Positions 1 through 11,800 of a DNA stretch of 64,000 nt are shown one piece after another. Source of the DNA: Anabas testudineus (Eukaryota; Chordata; Actinopteri; Anabantiformes; Anabantidae); contig NC_046618.1 of the NCBI RefSeq assembly GCF_900324465.2, forward strand, positions 11,343,063 through 11,407,062, in the 5' to 3' direction. The first letter of the stretch is position 1. Each line of letters begins with the position of its first letter. Under the pieces are notes generated by a model that did no database searches, was not told where the DNA came from, and saw only the letters and a program-made list of their open reading frames with translations. The position numbers and the translations under genes were made by a program.

Positions 1-2
1 GA

Positions 3-1726
<1,724 letters not shown>

Positions 1727-2007
1727 TTTTGCTTTGTTTTGTTCCTACCAGATATGAAGAACCCCCAAATTAGAACAATTATTAAAAATATATCTGTACG
1801 GGCTCGGAAAACACGTGTGAGCGGCCTCTTCTTCACCGACCCGATGTGCAGGTTTAACTTCTTTTCTCTTTGTGTCGCCCCCTAGTGGCAGCTGAGCATT
1901 ACAAATAAATCACAATGACTAAAGTAATTATTCACATTTAAACTGTTTTATTATGTACTAGACAATACAAACAAATACACACAAATATAGGTAAATTATT
2001 TTTTTCT
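1727..2007. promoter_or_regulatory. dimt1 promoter plus cenph 3' UTR
   Basis: This 281-bp gap must hold both the dimt1 promoter and the cenph 3' UTR, because both genes are read leftward. On the minus strand AATAAA lies at 1947-1952, 56 bp past the cenph stop, so it is a likely cenph poly(A) signal. No TATA box is evident upstream of the dimt1 ATG. Confidence 0.6.
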
Positions 2008-3671
2008 CTAGTCAGAAATAGGGAGCTCCTCCAAGGACATGGCAATGTCCCGAAGATCAGGATCGTCCAGCCAGTTTATTTTACAGGCCAAGAGGATGCC
2101 CTGAAGAGAAACACACTTTGAGTCACTAGCTGCTACATTTGTTGCATGCATTGACCATTTTTAAACCCTGTTCTGACAGATGCATTTTGTTTTATAATTT
2201 ACCCTCAGGACGTTCTGTGTCATGATGGTCATCTTTTTATATTTCTCCAGGTTTGTCTGGCCTTTCTCCAATGCCGCTTTGTACTTCTCTGTGTCTGGGT
2301 GCTGTTTTTTGGACTTCAGTTCTTCCATCTCTTTCATTTTCTCACGTGTAAGTCGTTTCATCTCTGCACACACACAAAATGATACAAATTTAGCAAGTCT
2401 AGTGTCAAAACTATTTCTAGGTCAGTTTAACAAATATTTTACTCTAACACTAACTCTCAGTGCTAGTTGTCTGTCAAACACACATGAAGTAGGGAAAAAC
2501 ATATTAATCATTATAAACTATAAAACATACCGAGCCTCTTCTTTTGTAATTCTGTAATTTCGTGTTGAAGATCTCTTGACTCCTGATAAAACAACAAGAG
2601 GGTATGAAAGGAATTATCTCAATCTGCAACAACAGTGAAGACAAGAATTCAGATTTTGATGAGACTGCTTACTTTCTGAAGTTGTTTTATGTGTGAACAG
2701 AGAGCCATGCAGCGATCACTCACAACCTTCAGTGTACTAAAAACAATTATAAAATTAGAATTAAAACATTAATTTCAAGAAAACAATGAGCAAGTTATTT
2801 CAGCATATTGTGAGTTGACATACTTAGACTCAGAATCATTCTGTTTCAGCCTTTCTGCAATAGCGTGCCACATCTGCATCCTGAAATGAATAGTCAGTGT
2901 TAACCGAATGTTTATGGTCTCTAAAATGTAACATACAACACATTATATTGTATGTAGAGAAATCTGGTATTAATCTCTGAAAACATGAACTTTGCAACAG
3001 TTTGTGTTTTCAGAGATTTTTTATTTCTATTATTTTATTTCTAAAATAGCTTTACCTGTGTAGTGCCAGAGTGCTGTTAAAATAAGCGGTCTTCACTCTT
3101 TCCAGCTCATCGACATAATCGGGTCTGGAACATGTGAAAAAAAAATAAAATAAAATATACAATGTTTTATTTGGTTTAGGTTTTAAACCTGTATCATTAG
3201 GCAAATTTTAAATACTCACAAGTCTCTCTCAGCATCAGATGTGCTGCACGATCTCTTACTTTTTCCTGTTATAAGAAACTTGAAATGAATACTTTGTGTA
3301 CTTAATAAAGATAAAGGATGATGAAAATAATGCATTTCTATATAGTACCTGCATTAAGCTGTACTGCCATCTCAAAGCACTGGTTGGACATTTGCTGTTT
3401 TATTCTGAAAAGAAAGTCATTTCAGTAGGTTCTAAACATTGACTTCTGGCGACAGTTCGGGTGCTTTCATGACTGCATGATGCAATTGGATGAAATGTGA
3501 GTCATCTGATAAAAGTAATGAATGTTAATGCAAGTGCAGAATGATGAACCTCAGCATGTCTACAGGCGAAGTATTCCTCTGTCTGGTGGAGCCTTCGGGA
3601 GCAGAACCATCATTCAGTACCACAGCCTGCATGTTGTGGTTGAGGTCCCCCATGTGGTCGGATGGGTCCAT
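2008..3671 (-). CDS. cenph: CENPH, centromere protein H (inner kinetochore CCAN subunit)
   Basis: Nine coding exons on the minus strand are 3550-3671, 3349-3404, 3220-3265, 3056-3124, 2824-2880, 2673-2736, 2531-2582, 2203-2363 and 2008-2100. They join to 720 nt, or 239 residues, against about 247 in human. The product is almost wholly helical and charged. The C-terminal end, with INWLDDPDLRDI before the stop, matches the conserved VNWAEDPALKEI of vertebrate CENP-H, and the middle reads ESRDLQHEITELQKKRLEMK. CENP-H pairs with CENP-K in the CENP-H/I/K complex of the constitutive centromere-associated network and helps load CENP-A and outer kinetochore parts. The start is the ATG at 3671. The exon 1 donor (GTTCAT) is weak, so that border is the least certain. 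Confidence 0.88.
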
Positions 3672-4234
3672 CACCAAAAAGGAAAGGTGTCTGGAAGGAT
3701 GAGTAGGCCCCAGACGAGGACCAACAAAACAACAGGATCAATTTAGAATGAGTTGTTACTCAGATGATACTGAATATGAGTGTAATTTATAACAGTATAG
3801 GTAATAGGTGAAGAAGGATTTTGAATTGGTTCTTAACTAAAAGTAGGACAACAAATGAAGTAAACATACCGCTTTCATCAGCACACTATTATGCTGCATA
3901 TTTCATCATAGTATATTTACTAGTACATTAACTTTAGCGTGTACGAAGCTCATTGTAGCTGCAAGATAGATTAAAATATTCTACAAGATGCAAAACTTAT
4001 GGTGTGAGAAAAAAAAAGTCCTTCAAAATAACGACTTAATAGAAAAATACGAAGCGGGAGAAAAAGGAAATAGTCAGAGCTGTACAGTTCATCAGCTGTG
4101 TGGATGTATCTAGTTTTCCTCTTTTAATGGAGTGATTCAATGAAACCAGTCTGTTTTCTGCAGCTATATCATTACAGAGAGTTCAGTGGAGACACTTTTA
4201 ACTAAACCAACTGGAGCTAGCTAAAATATCTTAC

Positions 4235-4320
4235 CGTTTCAGAGAGATTAGAAGAAAGATTTCCTGCCACTGCGAACAATTCAGTAGAAGTTTCTTCCTC
4301 TCCTGAGAAATAACGTAACA
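4235..4320 (-). other. cenph: Probable non-coding first exon of cenph
   Basis: On the minus strand a strong donor, GAAACG|GTAAGA, ends an exon-like stretch at 4235. About 540 bp further along, a pyrimidine-rich tract ending CCTTCCAG (near 3690) could serve as acceptor just upstream of the cenph ATG. No start codon in the right frame is seen in this stretch, so I read it as 5' UTR. The right-hand limit is a guess. Confidence 0.45.
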
Positions 4321-4439
4321 CTTGCTTAACGCTACTTTAGGGACCGACTATAACTACTAATTAAAACAATTACAGTACTTTATAAAAGGCTTTGAACTGC
4401 TGGGACACATGAAGTAAACATTAAAGTCGAGACTTTGTT

Positions 4440-4530
4440 TGTTTACATCATTTTCAACTCGAAACCCGCCAGGAAGTGACGACGTCCCGACAAACACAGC
4501 AGCGCCTCCTGCAGGTCCGGAGGAGAATCA
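4440..4530. promoter_or_regulatory. Likely cenph promoter region
   Basis: This is a short GC- and CpG-richer stretch in AT-rich surroundings. It includes an ETS-like AGGAAGTG next to TGACGACGTC. It lies upstream of the candidate first exon of cenph. The assignment is inferred from position and composition. Confidence 0.35.
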
Positions 4531-4559
4531 CAGGGAGGCAGCGACACTCACTGAAGTTT

Positions 4560-5252
4560 CCTTTTATTTGACAATTAGGGAATAATTTATTACATGCAAA
4601 ATTAGTTCAAATTTATCTGTGTCATTATTGTTGAGGTTAACAGTGTTCAGAAGTATTTGAATTTGTATTAAGCCGTGGCATGAAATTGGCTGAATAGACA
4701 AATTGGCAACAATTACTTGTCTCTAAGTAATTTCCTAACCAGAAGTCGGTCTAAAAATACATTTTTAACAAACTATTATTTTATATTTTGTTATCATATT
4801 TTTACAAAGAAGCCAAAATTACTAAATGAGTAATATCAGTAATATTTCTCATCCTAGGCTACTAGGCTTTTATTTCTGCTTATATCATAGCCTGCATGTC
4901 ATCATGAGGTATGGCTTGATTAACAACACTGCACCTCTTATCTTAATGTGTGATTATTATGTGTTGTATTATTTAGGCTACTGCATGCATCTTGAATCGT
5001 AGTATTCCGCCTTACCTCACTGAATGCAGGACAGTAAAATGTGAACCTATGTGAAAGCAAAGAGCAAAATCTCCTTCTCTCACTCTGCACGAGGTTCCAT
5101 TTTAAAATAATACATATACACCTGACACAGGATAAAAGTCAGTTGTGGTTATAATAAGTGCAGCTGACATGCGGGAATTGTAACTCAACAGCAGTTTTCT
5201 TTGTGTGAGTCCCAGTCTCCCAGCAGCGTGTGTATTTCGTTCTAAAAGGTTC
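4560..5252. other. Gene-free stretch
   Basis: AT-rich single-copy-looking DNA between the cenph promoter and the first tRNA gene. I see no convincing exon, RNA gene or recognisable repeat. Confidence 0.5.
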
Positions 5253-5324
5253 AGGTCCCACCGAGATTTGAACTCGGATCGCTGGATTCAGAGTCCAGAG
5301 TGCTCACCATTACACCATGGAACC
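5253..5324 (-). tRNA. tRNA-Gln (anticodon CUG)
   Basis: On the minus strand this 72-nt stretch folds as a complete tRNA. The acceptor stem pairs GGTTCCA with TGGGACC, leaving a 3' T as discriminator. The D arm carries TGGTGTAATGG, the anticodon loop is CTCTGAA (anticodon CTG), and the T arm has GTTCAAATC. Internal A and B boxes are intact and there is no intron. A Pol III stop (TTTT on the gene strand) lies at 5244-5247, six bases past the 3' end. The gene should be functional. Confidence 0.96.
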
Positions 5325-5526
5325 TGCTGACGGAGCTCCATCGTCTCTGTCGCAGCTCTTTACCCGAGACCTGCCACGACAAGGCTCCGACAACTTTCGT
5401 TTGTTGTTTTTACTTTTTGTTCCTTCCTTTTTTTTTTTTTTACAAACGACTGTACACGTCTATGTTTATGTAATAATTTTTGTCTAAATATTGTCTAGTA
5501 ACATGTCACCAAACGTTTAATTACCA

Positions 5527-5565
<39 letters not shown>

Positions 5566-5884
5566 TCACACTCGCACTGACCTGTTTTATCTGAAGTCAG
5601 TTCTTACAGACGCAAACATGATCAAACACATTCAGGTAGAAAAGATTGAAAATTTAGATGTAGTTAATATACAACACATGGTAGTATAAAGTAAACTGTT
5701 CCAGTTTCTACCAGGTTTTCTTGGTTTTGTTTACAGGTTAATGTAATTAGGAGCCTATAACTATACTTTTTCTTTTAAATTGCTGAACAGAGTTTGGTAT
5801 AGTGCATGTAGTGATTTATACTGCTTCTCTTCTTCTGGAGGGTTTGACGGTGAAATCCTCCAAACGAACCGTCTCAAAACACTG
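5325..5884. other. Spacer between two tRNA-Gln genes
   Basis: AT-rich spacer holding a poly-T run (about 5431-5441) and the GATA microsatellite. No gene is seen. Confidence 0.5.
5527..5565. repeat. (GATA)n microsatellite
   Basis: A near-perfect run of about nine to ten ATAG/GATA units lies between the first two tRNA genes. Confidence 0.95.
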
Positions 5885-5956
5885 AGGTTCCACCGAGATT
5901 TGAACTCGGATCGCTGGATTCAAAGTCCAGAGTGCTCACCATTACACCATGGAACC
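5885..5956 (-). tRNA. tRNA-Gln (anticodon UUG)
   Basis: This is a 72-nt complete tRNA on the minus strand. It is nearly identical to the neighbouring CUG gene, but the anticodon loop is CTTTGAA (anticodon TTG) and the acceptor stem is closed by GGTGGAACC, which improves pairing. A TTTT terminator for Pol III lies at 5876-5879. With the CUG isoacceptor beside it, the pair reads both glutamine codons. Confidence 0.96.
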
Positions 5957-5994
5957 ACATGTGAGCTCCCTGCACCTGAAAAGAACACAGTCAT

Positions 5995-6172
5995 GGAGGA
6001 GGCTGAGTCTTTAGCTATCAAGCTCCTTTCCTTAGAACCAGCTCCTAGTTCAGGTTCAGGAGGCAGATATCCTCTCTACATTTAAGACTCAAAACTTTCC
6101 TTTTTGATAATCCTTATAGTCACACATTGCTCAAGTGACTCCGGACCATCTCTGGGTTATGCTGCTGTGGAC
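5995..6172 (+). mobile_element. LINE 3' fragment (fish non-LTR element, end of ORF2)
   Basis: The stretch reads through a LINE ORF2 C-terminus in plus orientation. It contains AACCAGCTCCTAGTTCAGG, then CAGGAGGCAGATA, then AAAACTTTCCTTTTTGATAA, and later GGTTATGCTGCTGTGG. I recognise this string as the 3' end of a non-LTR retrotransposon that is very common in percomorph fish, of L2/Maui or Rex1 type; the exact family is not certain. It begins about 40 bp from the tRNA-Gln-UUG gene and runs straight into the Tc1 remnant. It is 5'-truncated, as is usual for LINE copies. Confidence 0.65.
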
Positions 6173-6720
6173 TTTGCCAAGATCCTGTATTGATGATAGG
6201 AGAGTCAGAGCTGTGCAATGGAGTTCAGGTCTGGACTCTGTGGTGGTCAGTTCACATGTGAAAATGATGAGTCATGCTCCTCTTTCACAATTTGAGCCCA
6301 ATGAATCCTGACATTGTCATCTTGGAATATGTCTGTGTCATCAGGGAAGAAAAAATCCATTGATGGAATCAATCAAGTATATTCAGGTCGTCAGCTGACC
6401 TCATTCTTTGGACATATAACACTGCTGAACTTTAACCTGACCAACTGCAGTAACCCCAGATCATAGCACTACCCCCACAAACTTGTACAATAGGCACTAG
6501 GTATGATGGGTGCATCACTTCACCTGCCTCTCTTCTTACCTTGATGCTCCCATCACTCTGGAACTGGGTAAATCTGGACTCATCAGACCACATGAGCTAT
6601 TTCTGTTGGACAGTTCTTAACCCAGTTTTAGTAGTTTCATGAGTCTCCTTCAAAGTTTTCTTTGCTTGATACATGTCAATTATATGACCTTCTGAAACAG
6701 ATGAACATCTGTTCAACAAC
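6173..6720 (-). mobile_element. Tc1/mariner transposase remnant, internally deleted and broken
   Basis: Translated on the minus strand, the stretch gives recognisable Tc1-type transposase pieces. First comes DMYQAKKTLKETHETTKTG from the N-terminal DNA-binding part, then directly WSDESRFTQFQSDGSIKVRR with the first catalytic Asp. These are followed by VCGGSAMIWG, MRSADDLNIL and DNVRIH (the second Asp region). About 100 residues between the DNA-binding part and the catalytic core are missing, and the catalytic part has several in-frame stops, so it cannot be active. Terminal inverted repeats were not found. The left end abuts a LINE fragment. Confidence 0.8.
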
Positions 6721-8200
6721 AACAGGATGTGTCTTCAGACAACGTTGTTTAATCAGGATAACATGTTTTGTTTGTTATTGTAGTAGATGAAAAAATATTA
6801 CTGTAACTAGGTGAAAATCCCATGCTGCTGTGAAATTGAGCCTGGCAATATCAGAGCCAGAAACTCTTGTGTGCTGCTCTAAAAGTTGGGCCCAGTAATA
6901 ATGTTTCAGTATCTCACTGCCAGAAACAAATAAAACAGAAGTTGTGTTGACATATTCCACAAGCAAAGCTCATGGCATTGGTTTACAGAAGGATATCCCA
7001 TGGTATTAAAGAGAGATAAACTAACATTATACAGATAGCTGTGTAATAATTGTGTTCCCAGTGTGCTTTTAATTTTTCCCTCTCACTTACTCTTCCCAGT
7101 GTAAGGAAACAACAAAAGGAAATGCAATTTTGGGCACACAATATAACACAGACGATCTTATCTGAGTTAGAAATCAGTAGAAAATGTTTTTTTTTAAATC
7201 TATTGTTAATCACAACTGAAAAGCAAGAAAACACTTTTCCCACTTCATGTTTGCTTCAATTGAAGGAATATTTTACTACATATATGTTATATATAATATA
7301 ATAATAATACATCGAAAATAGTATTTCTAAACAAAAAAATGTTGAATACGTTTGTTAAATTATTGCATTTGAGAAACAAGCCGAGGCTTATTTAAGAATG
7401 AAAAGACACTGCACTACAGATTAGGGCTAATCGAAGCAGATGTGAACTCTGTTGGTATCCATTAAATCATTAGAAGTCACGCACCATGATGAGAGACAAA
7501 CTTTTATCTATCTCAAGGCTGTGATCATTGAGGGGGAATATAATTTTCCATTCCTGTCCTCTGAAACAGCCAATGTGTACAAGCAATAAAACAACACACT
7601 GACTCGAGCAGAAGGCTTGATGCATCTTTCTGTGGATACTAGGTCATTTATATGACATGTTTGTACAGCAATTTTCTAATGTTTATTTGAGAATAAATGG
7701 CATTAATAATATAATCATAGATTTTATGAAGGGTAAAACATTTTACATTCCAAGAATCCAAAGACTTTACGGGACTTGTAGAGATGAAAGTACATGTTAC
7801 CACATCAAAGGAATGATACAATATCACATATATATATTGAAAACGTTTTTATTTTATTGTAAACATTTTTCATTCACAAACAGAAGTCTTTAGGTTCCTC
7901 TCCCTCAGGTTCATTACATGCAGGCATACTGGTTTTTGACGATGCAGTTACGTCACCACGTCTTTACGTGCGCCACTCGAGCTGAGATTCTAATGTTGCA
8001 TTCAAATGCTGTCAGGACAAAGCACTTTGATCGGCTCTTCTTGCAGCCTGAGTGCTTTCTTCCAGTTAGAGTGCTTCTTTATTACTGCAATAATAAATTA
8101 TAAAATAAAAACAAACAAAAACAGTAATAAAGGAAATTCTATAGCTAAATGTCCTGTGATAGTCTAAGAACGCTCTTATGTCGCTGTGAAAGGAGAAATT
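6721..8200. other. Gene-free AT-rich stretch
   Basis: I see no exon with family resemblance, RNA gene or clear repeat. Short ORFs here are scattered and without codon-use signal. Confidence 0.5.
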
Positions 8201-8370
8201 CCGATAATCCTCTGAGCACTTTAAGGTGACATTATTGTTATTTTGCTTGTGTTATTTTGTTGTGCAAACGATGAGGAAAACATGAAGATGATTTGAGTTT
8301 GGGCACGATGCTAGCCTTTCAGAAGACATCGTTACTGGACTCTTATCAAGCATCTCCGCGGCCTCAGTGT

Positions 8371-8413
8371 GTTGTTGCTGTTGTTGCTGTTGTTGTTGTT
8401 GTTGTTGTTGTTG
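8371..8413. repeat. (GTT)n trinucleotide repeat with GCT interruptions
   Basis: About 14 units of GTT, with two GCT interruptions near the left end, lie about 400 bp upstream of the jmy start codon, in the promoter or 5' UTR. Read on the minus strand it would be a glutamine run, but nothing supports a gene there. Confidence 0.9.
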
Positions 8414-8815
8414 GGACCCCGCTGCTGCTCCATGATGAGGAGGGAGGTCTGTAAGGGAACACGGCTGACGGGCGGATCGACCGCTGGTCCTGGTCCACGC
8501 ACTGTCCCGTGATGTCCTGTTCGGTCCGGGGGCTGATGACACAGCTAACGCTGCAGGAGACTGGGACACACCGTCAAACATCCGAGCTGAAGGCAGGTGG
8601 GCCCGGAGATGGGAAAGGACGCTGCACTGCTCCCGATTCATTCGCCTGAGCAGAGGAGGATAACCCTTCAGGCAAAATCTCCTCAGAGGGAAAACGCTGC
8701 TTGGTAAACGCTGTTATCAGACTGGAAGAAACTGCGCTTCGCAAACAGCGCCGACGCAGGTTGGCTCTGCAGAGGCAGCGTTAGAGAGCGATTTGTGCAT
8801 CATCGCTTTGCACTA
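8414..8815 (+). promoter_or_regulatory. jmy: jmy promoter and 5' UTR
   Basis: This is a CpG-rich stretch upstream of the jmy ATG, as expected of a CpG-island promoter. An in-frame ATG at 8795 would add MHHRFAL to the protein. I prefer 8816 because MSF followed by the conserved LES-WVAVRP matches the JMY amino terminus I recall. The transcription start cannot be placed. Confidence 0.5.
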
Positions 8816-11800
8816 ATGTCCTTCACAATGGAGGATCACTTGGAGTCGGGGTGGGTGGCTGTTCGTCCTAATGCGTTTGAGGAGAAGGAAAAGCATAAAT
8901 TCGTGTTCATCGTCGCCTGGAATGAGGTGGAGGGCAAATTTGCGATTACATGTCACAACAGGACGGTGCAGAGGAGAAGCCTCGGTAGGGATCCTCTGGC
9001 GGAGGCGACTGGCCAGGATGGAGGCAAAACAAAATGGCCTGAAAGTCCTGTGAGGGATAAAGTATCTAGAAGCCACAGCAAAGCCACCGGGGAGGCTGGG
9101 GTTAGAGGCTGCAGCCCTAAAACCAAGTCCGCCAGATCACCAAAACCGAGCCCCGTCAAAACGCAGACTGGTAAATCTGCGGCGTCTCCCGTCAGTCCGG
9201 ATACCGAGGTGCTGAAATCCCCCAGAGACGAGCAGCTGACCCCCTCACTGGACAGTCTGGACCTGGACGAGCTGGACAGTCTGAGCAGGGAGGACTGCAG
9301 CTGGGCCGGACTCTTCTCCTTCCAGGACCTGAGGGCAGTCCACCAGCAGCTGTGCTCGGTCAACTCGGACCTGGACTCCTGTCTCCCGGTGTTCCCGGAG
9401 GAACCAGCCGGGATGTGGTCGGTGCTTTTCGGCCCCGCTGAAGTGTCCGAAACCGAAATGGATGAGCTGTGCTACCGGTTACAGGTGTACCTGGGCCATG
9501 CGCTTGACACCTGTGGGTGGAAGATCCTGTCGCGGGTCCTGTTCACGGAAAACGACGACCCAGACGAGTACTACGAGAGTCTGAGCGAGCTGAGGCAGTC
9601 CGGGTACGAGGAGGCGCTCAGCCGTGCAACAAGAAATCTGCAAGAGGTGAGAGATTTAGTGATTCTCTAACAACATGACCATGACCTAAGAATTAGGAGC
9701 ATCCCACTGCTGCTGTGTCCTCACTGATCAGACCAGTTGGACCAGTTCAGTGGCAGTGACACAGCCACAAAAAGCAACTGGACACTGCATATATATTAAT
9801 CTTTATGTGCTGCACAGTAAAGCATGAAAAGACGTGAGGTCAGTGAGAAAAGGAGGCCACTGGAAGTTACTGAATGAAACAAAAACTAGAAAAAGAAGGC
9901 TTTGTTAAACTAACTTGTATCTGTAAGGACCTGTCATGGCTGTGTATGATGCTCTATGGCTGAGGAAATACATCATCCAGGTGATAACATTACATTTTTT
10001 ACAATACTGAGTCAAATCCTCTATCTGATCATATGTACTGTGTGATATTTCCTAGAATTGCCTGGTTTCAAACCAGTCTGTGGAGTTCAGACAATGCTTA
10101 ACATTAGTAGTCAAAATAGTTAAAACCATTAATAGTTAAAAAATAAAATAAACATTTGGGTAAAACACGTCTTGAGTAACTAACTGAGTTCTGCTTTGTA
10201 CGTACTGTTCACTTGACACTATGAAGACATGATCCAAACACTGCTCGCTCCGGGGGCCTGCTCCTCATACACACCAGCGGCAGCGAGTGATTGATTAGCT
10301 GCTCTTAATATAAACAGTGGCTTTGGATTAATGCATCCTTGAATCGTGGAGCCAAACAGTGCAACAAGTCCTTGGAGATGGTGAGAGAGTGAGAGAGCGC
10401 ACGTAAATGGAAGTGTTCTCCATTATTAGAATCACAGCACATCTCCTGTCTCTGACAGTCGATGGCAGATCAACTTTGAGTGTTAACTGTGTTTATGGAA
10501 TAAATATACACATCTTGTGTTGACTAAGAATCTTAGTTAAAGACTATTTGCTGTTTGATTGGTAGGTTTAAATCCACTTTTTGTCTTGATATGTATTTAT
10601 CACAAACAGAATAAAATAAAAATACTTTCATTAAAGCTCACACTGCCGTACTGTAAGGTCAGGTTATAATAAATAGTGTATATAAGTTAAAAAGAACTGA
10701 ATCAATGTACTGTCCAAGGATGTGTTTGTATGGCTTCCTTGCCAAGGCGTTTCCTCTCTGGCTGTGAGTAGCATAGACGAATCATCCACGTCGGTCCCAC
10801 ACCCACTCCCATTTCCACAATCAGAATAAAATGGATACTAAACCAGACACAGGAAATGCTGCCTTCCTGAGCAAAAAACATCAAACAGCCGAGTGATGAG
10901 TCTCACAATCTCACAGTCTCAATGTGCACCAACCAACCAGAGCTACTTTACTCCAATAGTTTCAATGAATATGTGTCGCTGTATGGGATTTCCACTTTGC
11001 TTAAAGGTGTGCTCATTCATTCTGAGGATGAAGGGAGAGCTGCTGATCTTGTTCAGCTCTTCATCACTTGAAGCTCTTTTGCCTGCAGTGACAGTGCTGT
11101 ATAGTTCATTCAAACACAGTTAACAGCGTGCTGTGTCATGGGATCTCACACACCTATTGATCCTCCCACTCCATTTGAGGTCTGAGTTAATGGCTATTTC
11201 GGTGCTTGCTGGTAGTCTGCAGGATTGTTCAGTCTGGCACAAATGTGTGTGCATTGATCTTGTTCCCAGCAGCAGAAAGGACTCTGCTCACTCAGCCGTG
11301 GTCTGTGTGCTGAGAGAGTGCACTCTGATATACTCCCTATTACTTACAGTTACACAAAGCATCTTCATAGTCTCACAGACTAGTGCAAGTTTCCATTTAG
11401 TGCTGAGTGACACTAAAATAGATTTAGGCATCTTCTTCTGACTTTTGTGTATGTGTTTGTGTTTGTGCTGTGTGTTATCTGTTACACAGAGACAGAATGG
11501 GTTTGAACATACTTCTGCACACTACATCTATTTACAGTGTGTTGGTGTCCTGCTATGATTTCTGCATGTTTGTGTTTTTTTAGGAAGCTTTGCAATAACA
11601 AATATCTGGATTATTGCAAATACCTTATTAAAAAGATGTTTCATAAGGGCTTATAAATATCTCTTCTGCTAGAGTATGTTCTTAATAATAAAAGTAACTT
11701 CTTCTGTGTGTATGCAATGCAGCTGCTAGAGAAACACAAGAGCATGGACAGTATGGTGGAACTGCTCGAGCTCTATGAGGACGAAGACCAGGCCTATGGG

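Noticed and set aside
8252-8641. Minus-strand ORF with a glutamine run
   Set aside because: It is driven by the GTT microsatellite and lies in the jmy promoter/5' UTR. No family resemblance, splice support or start context is seen.
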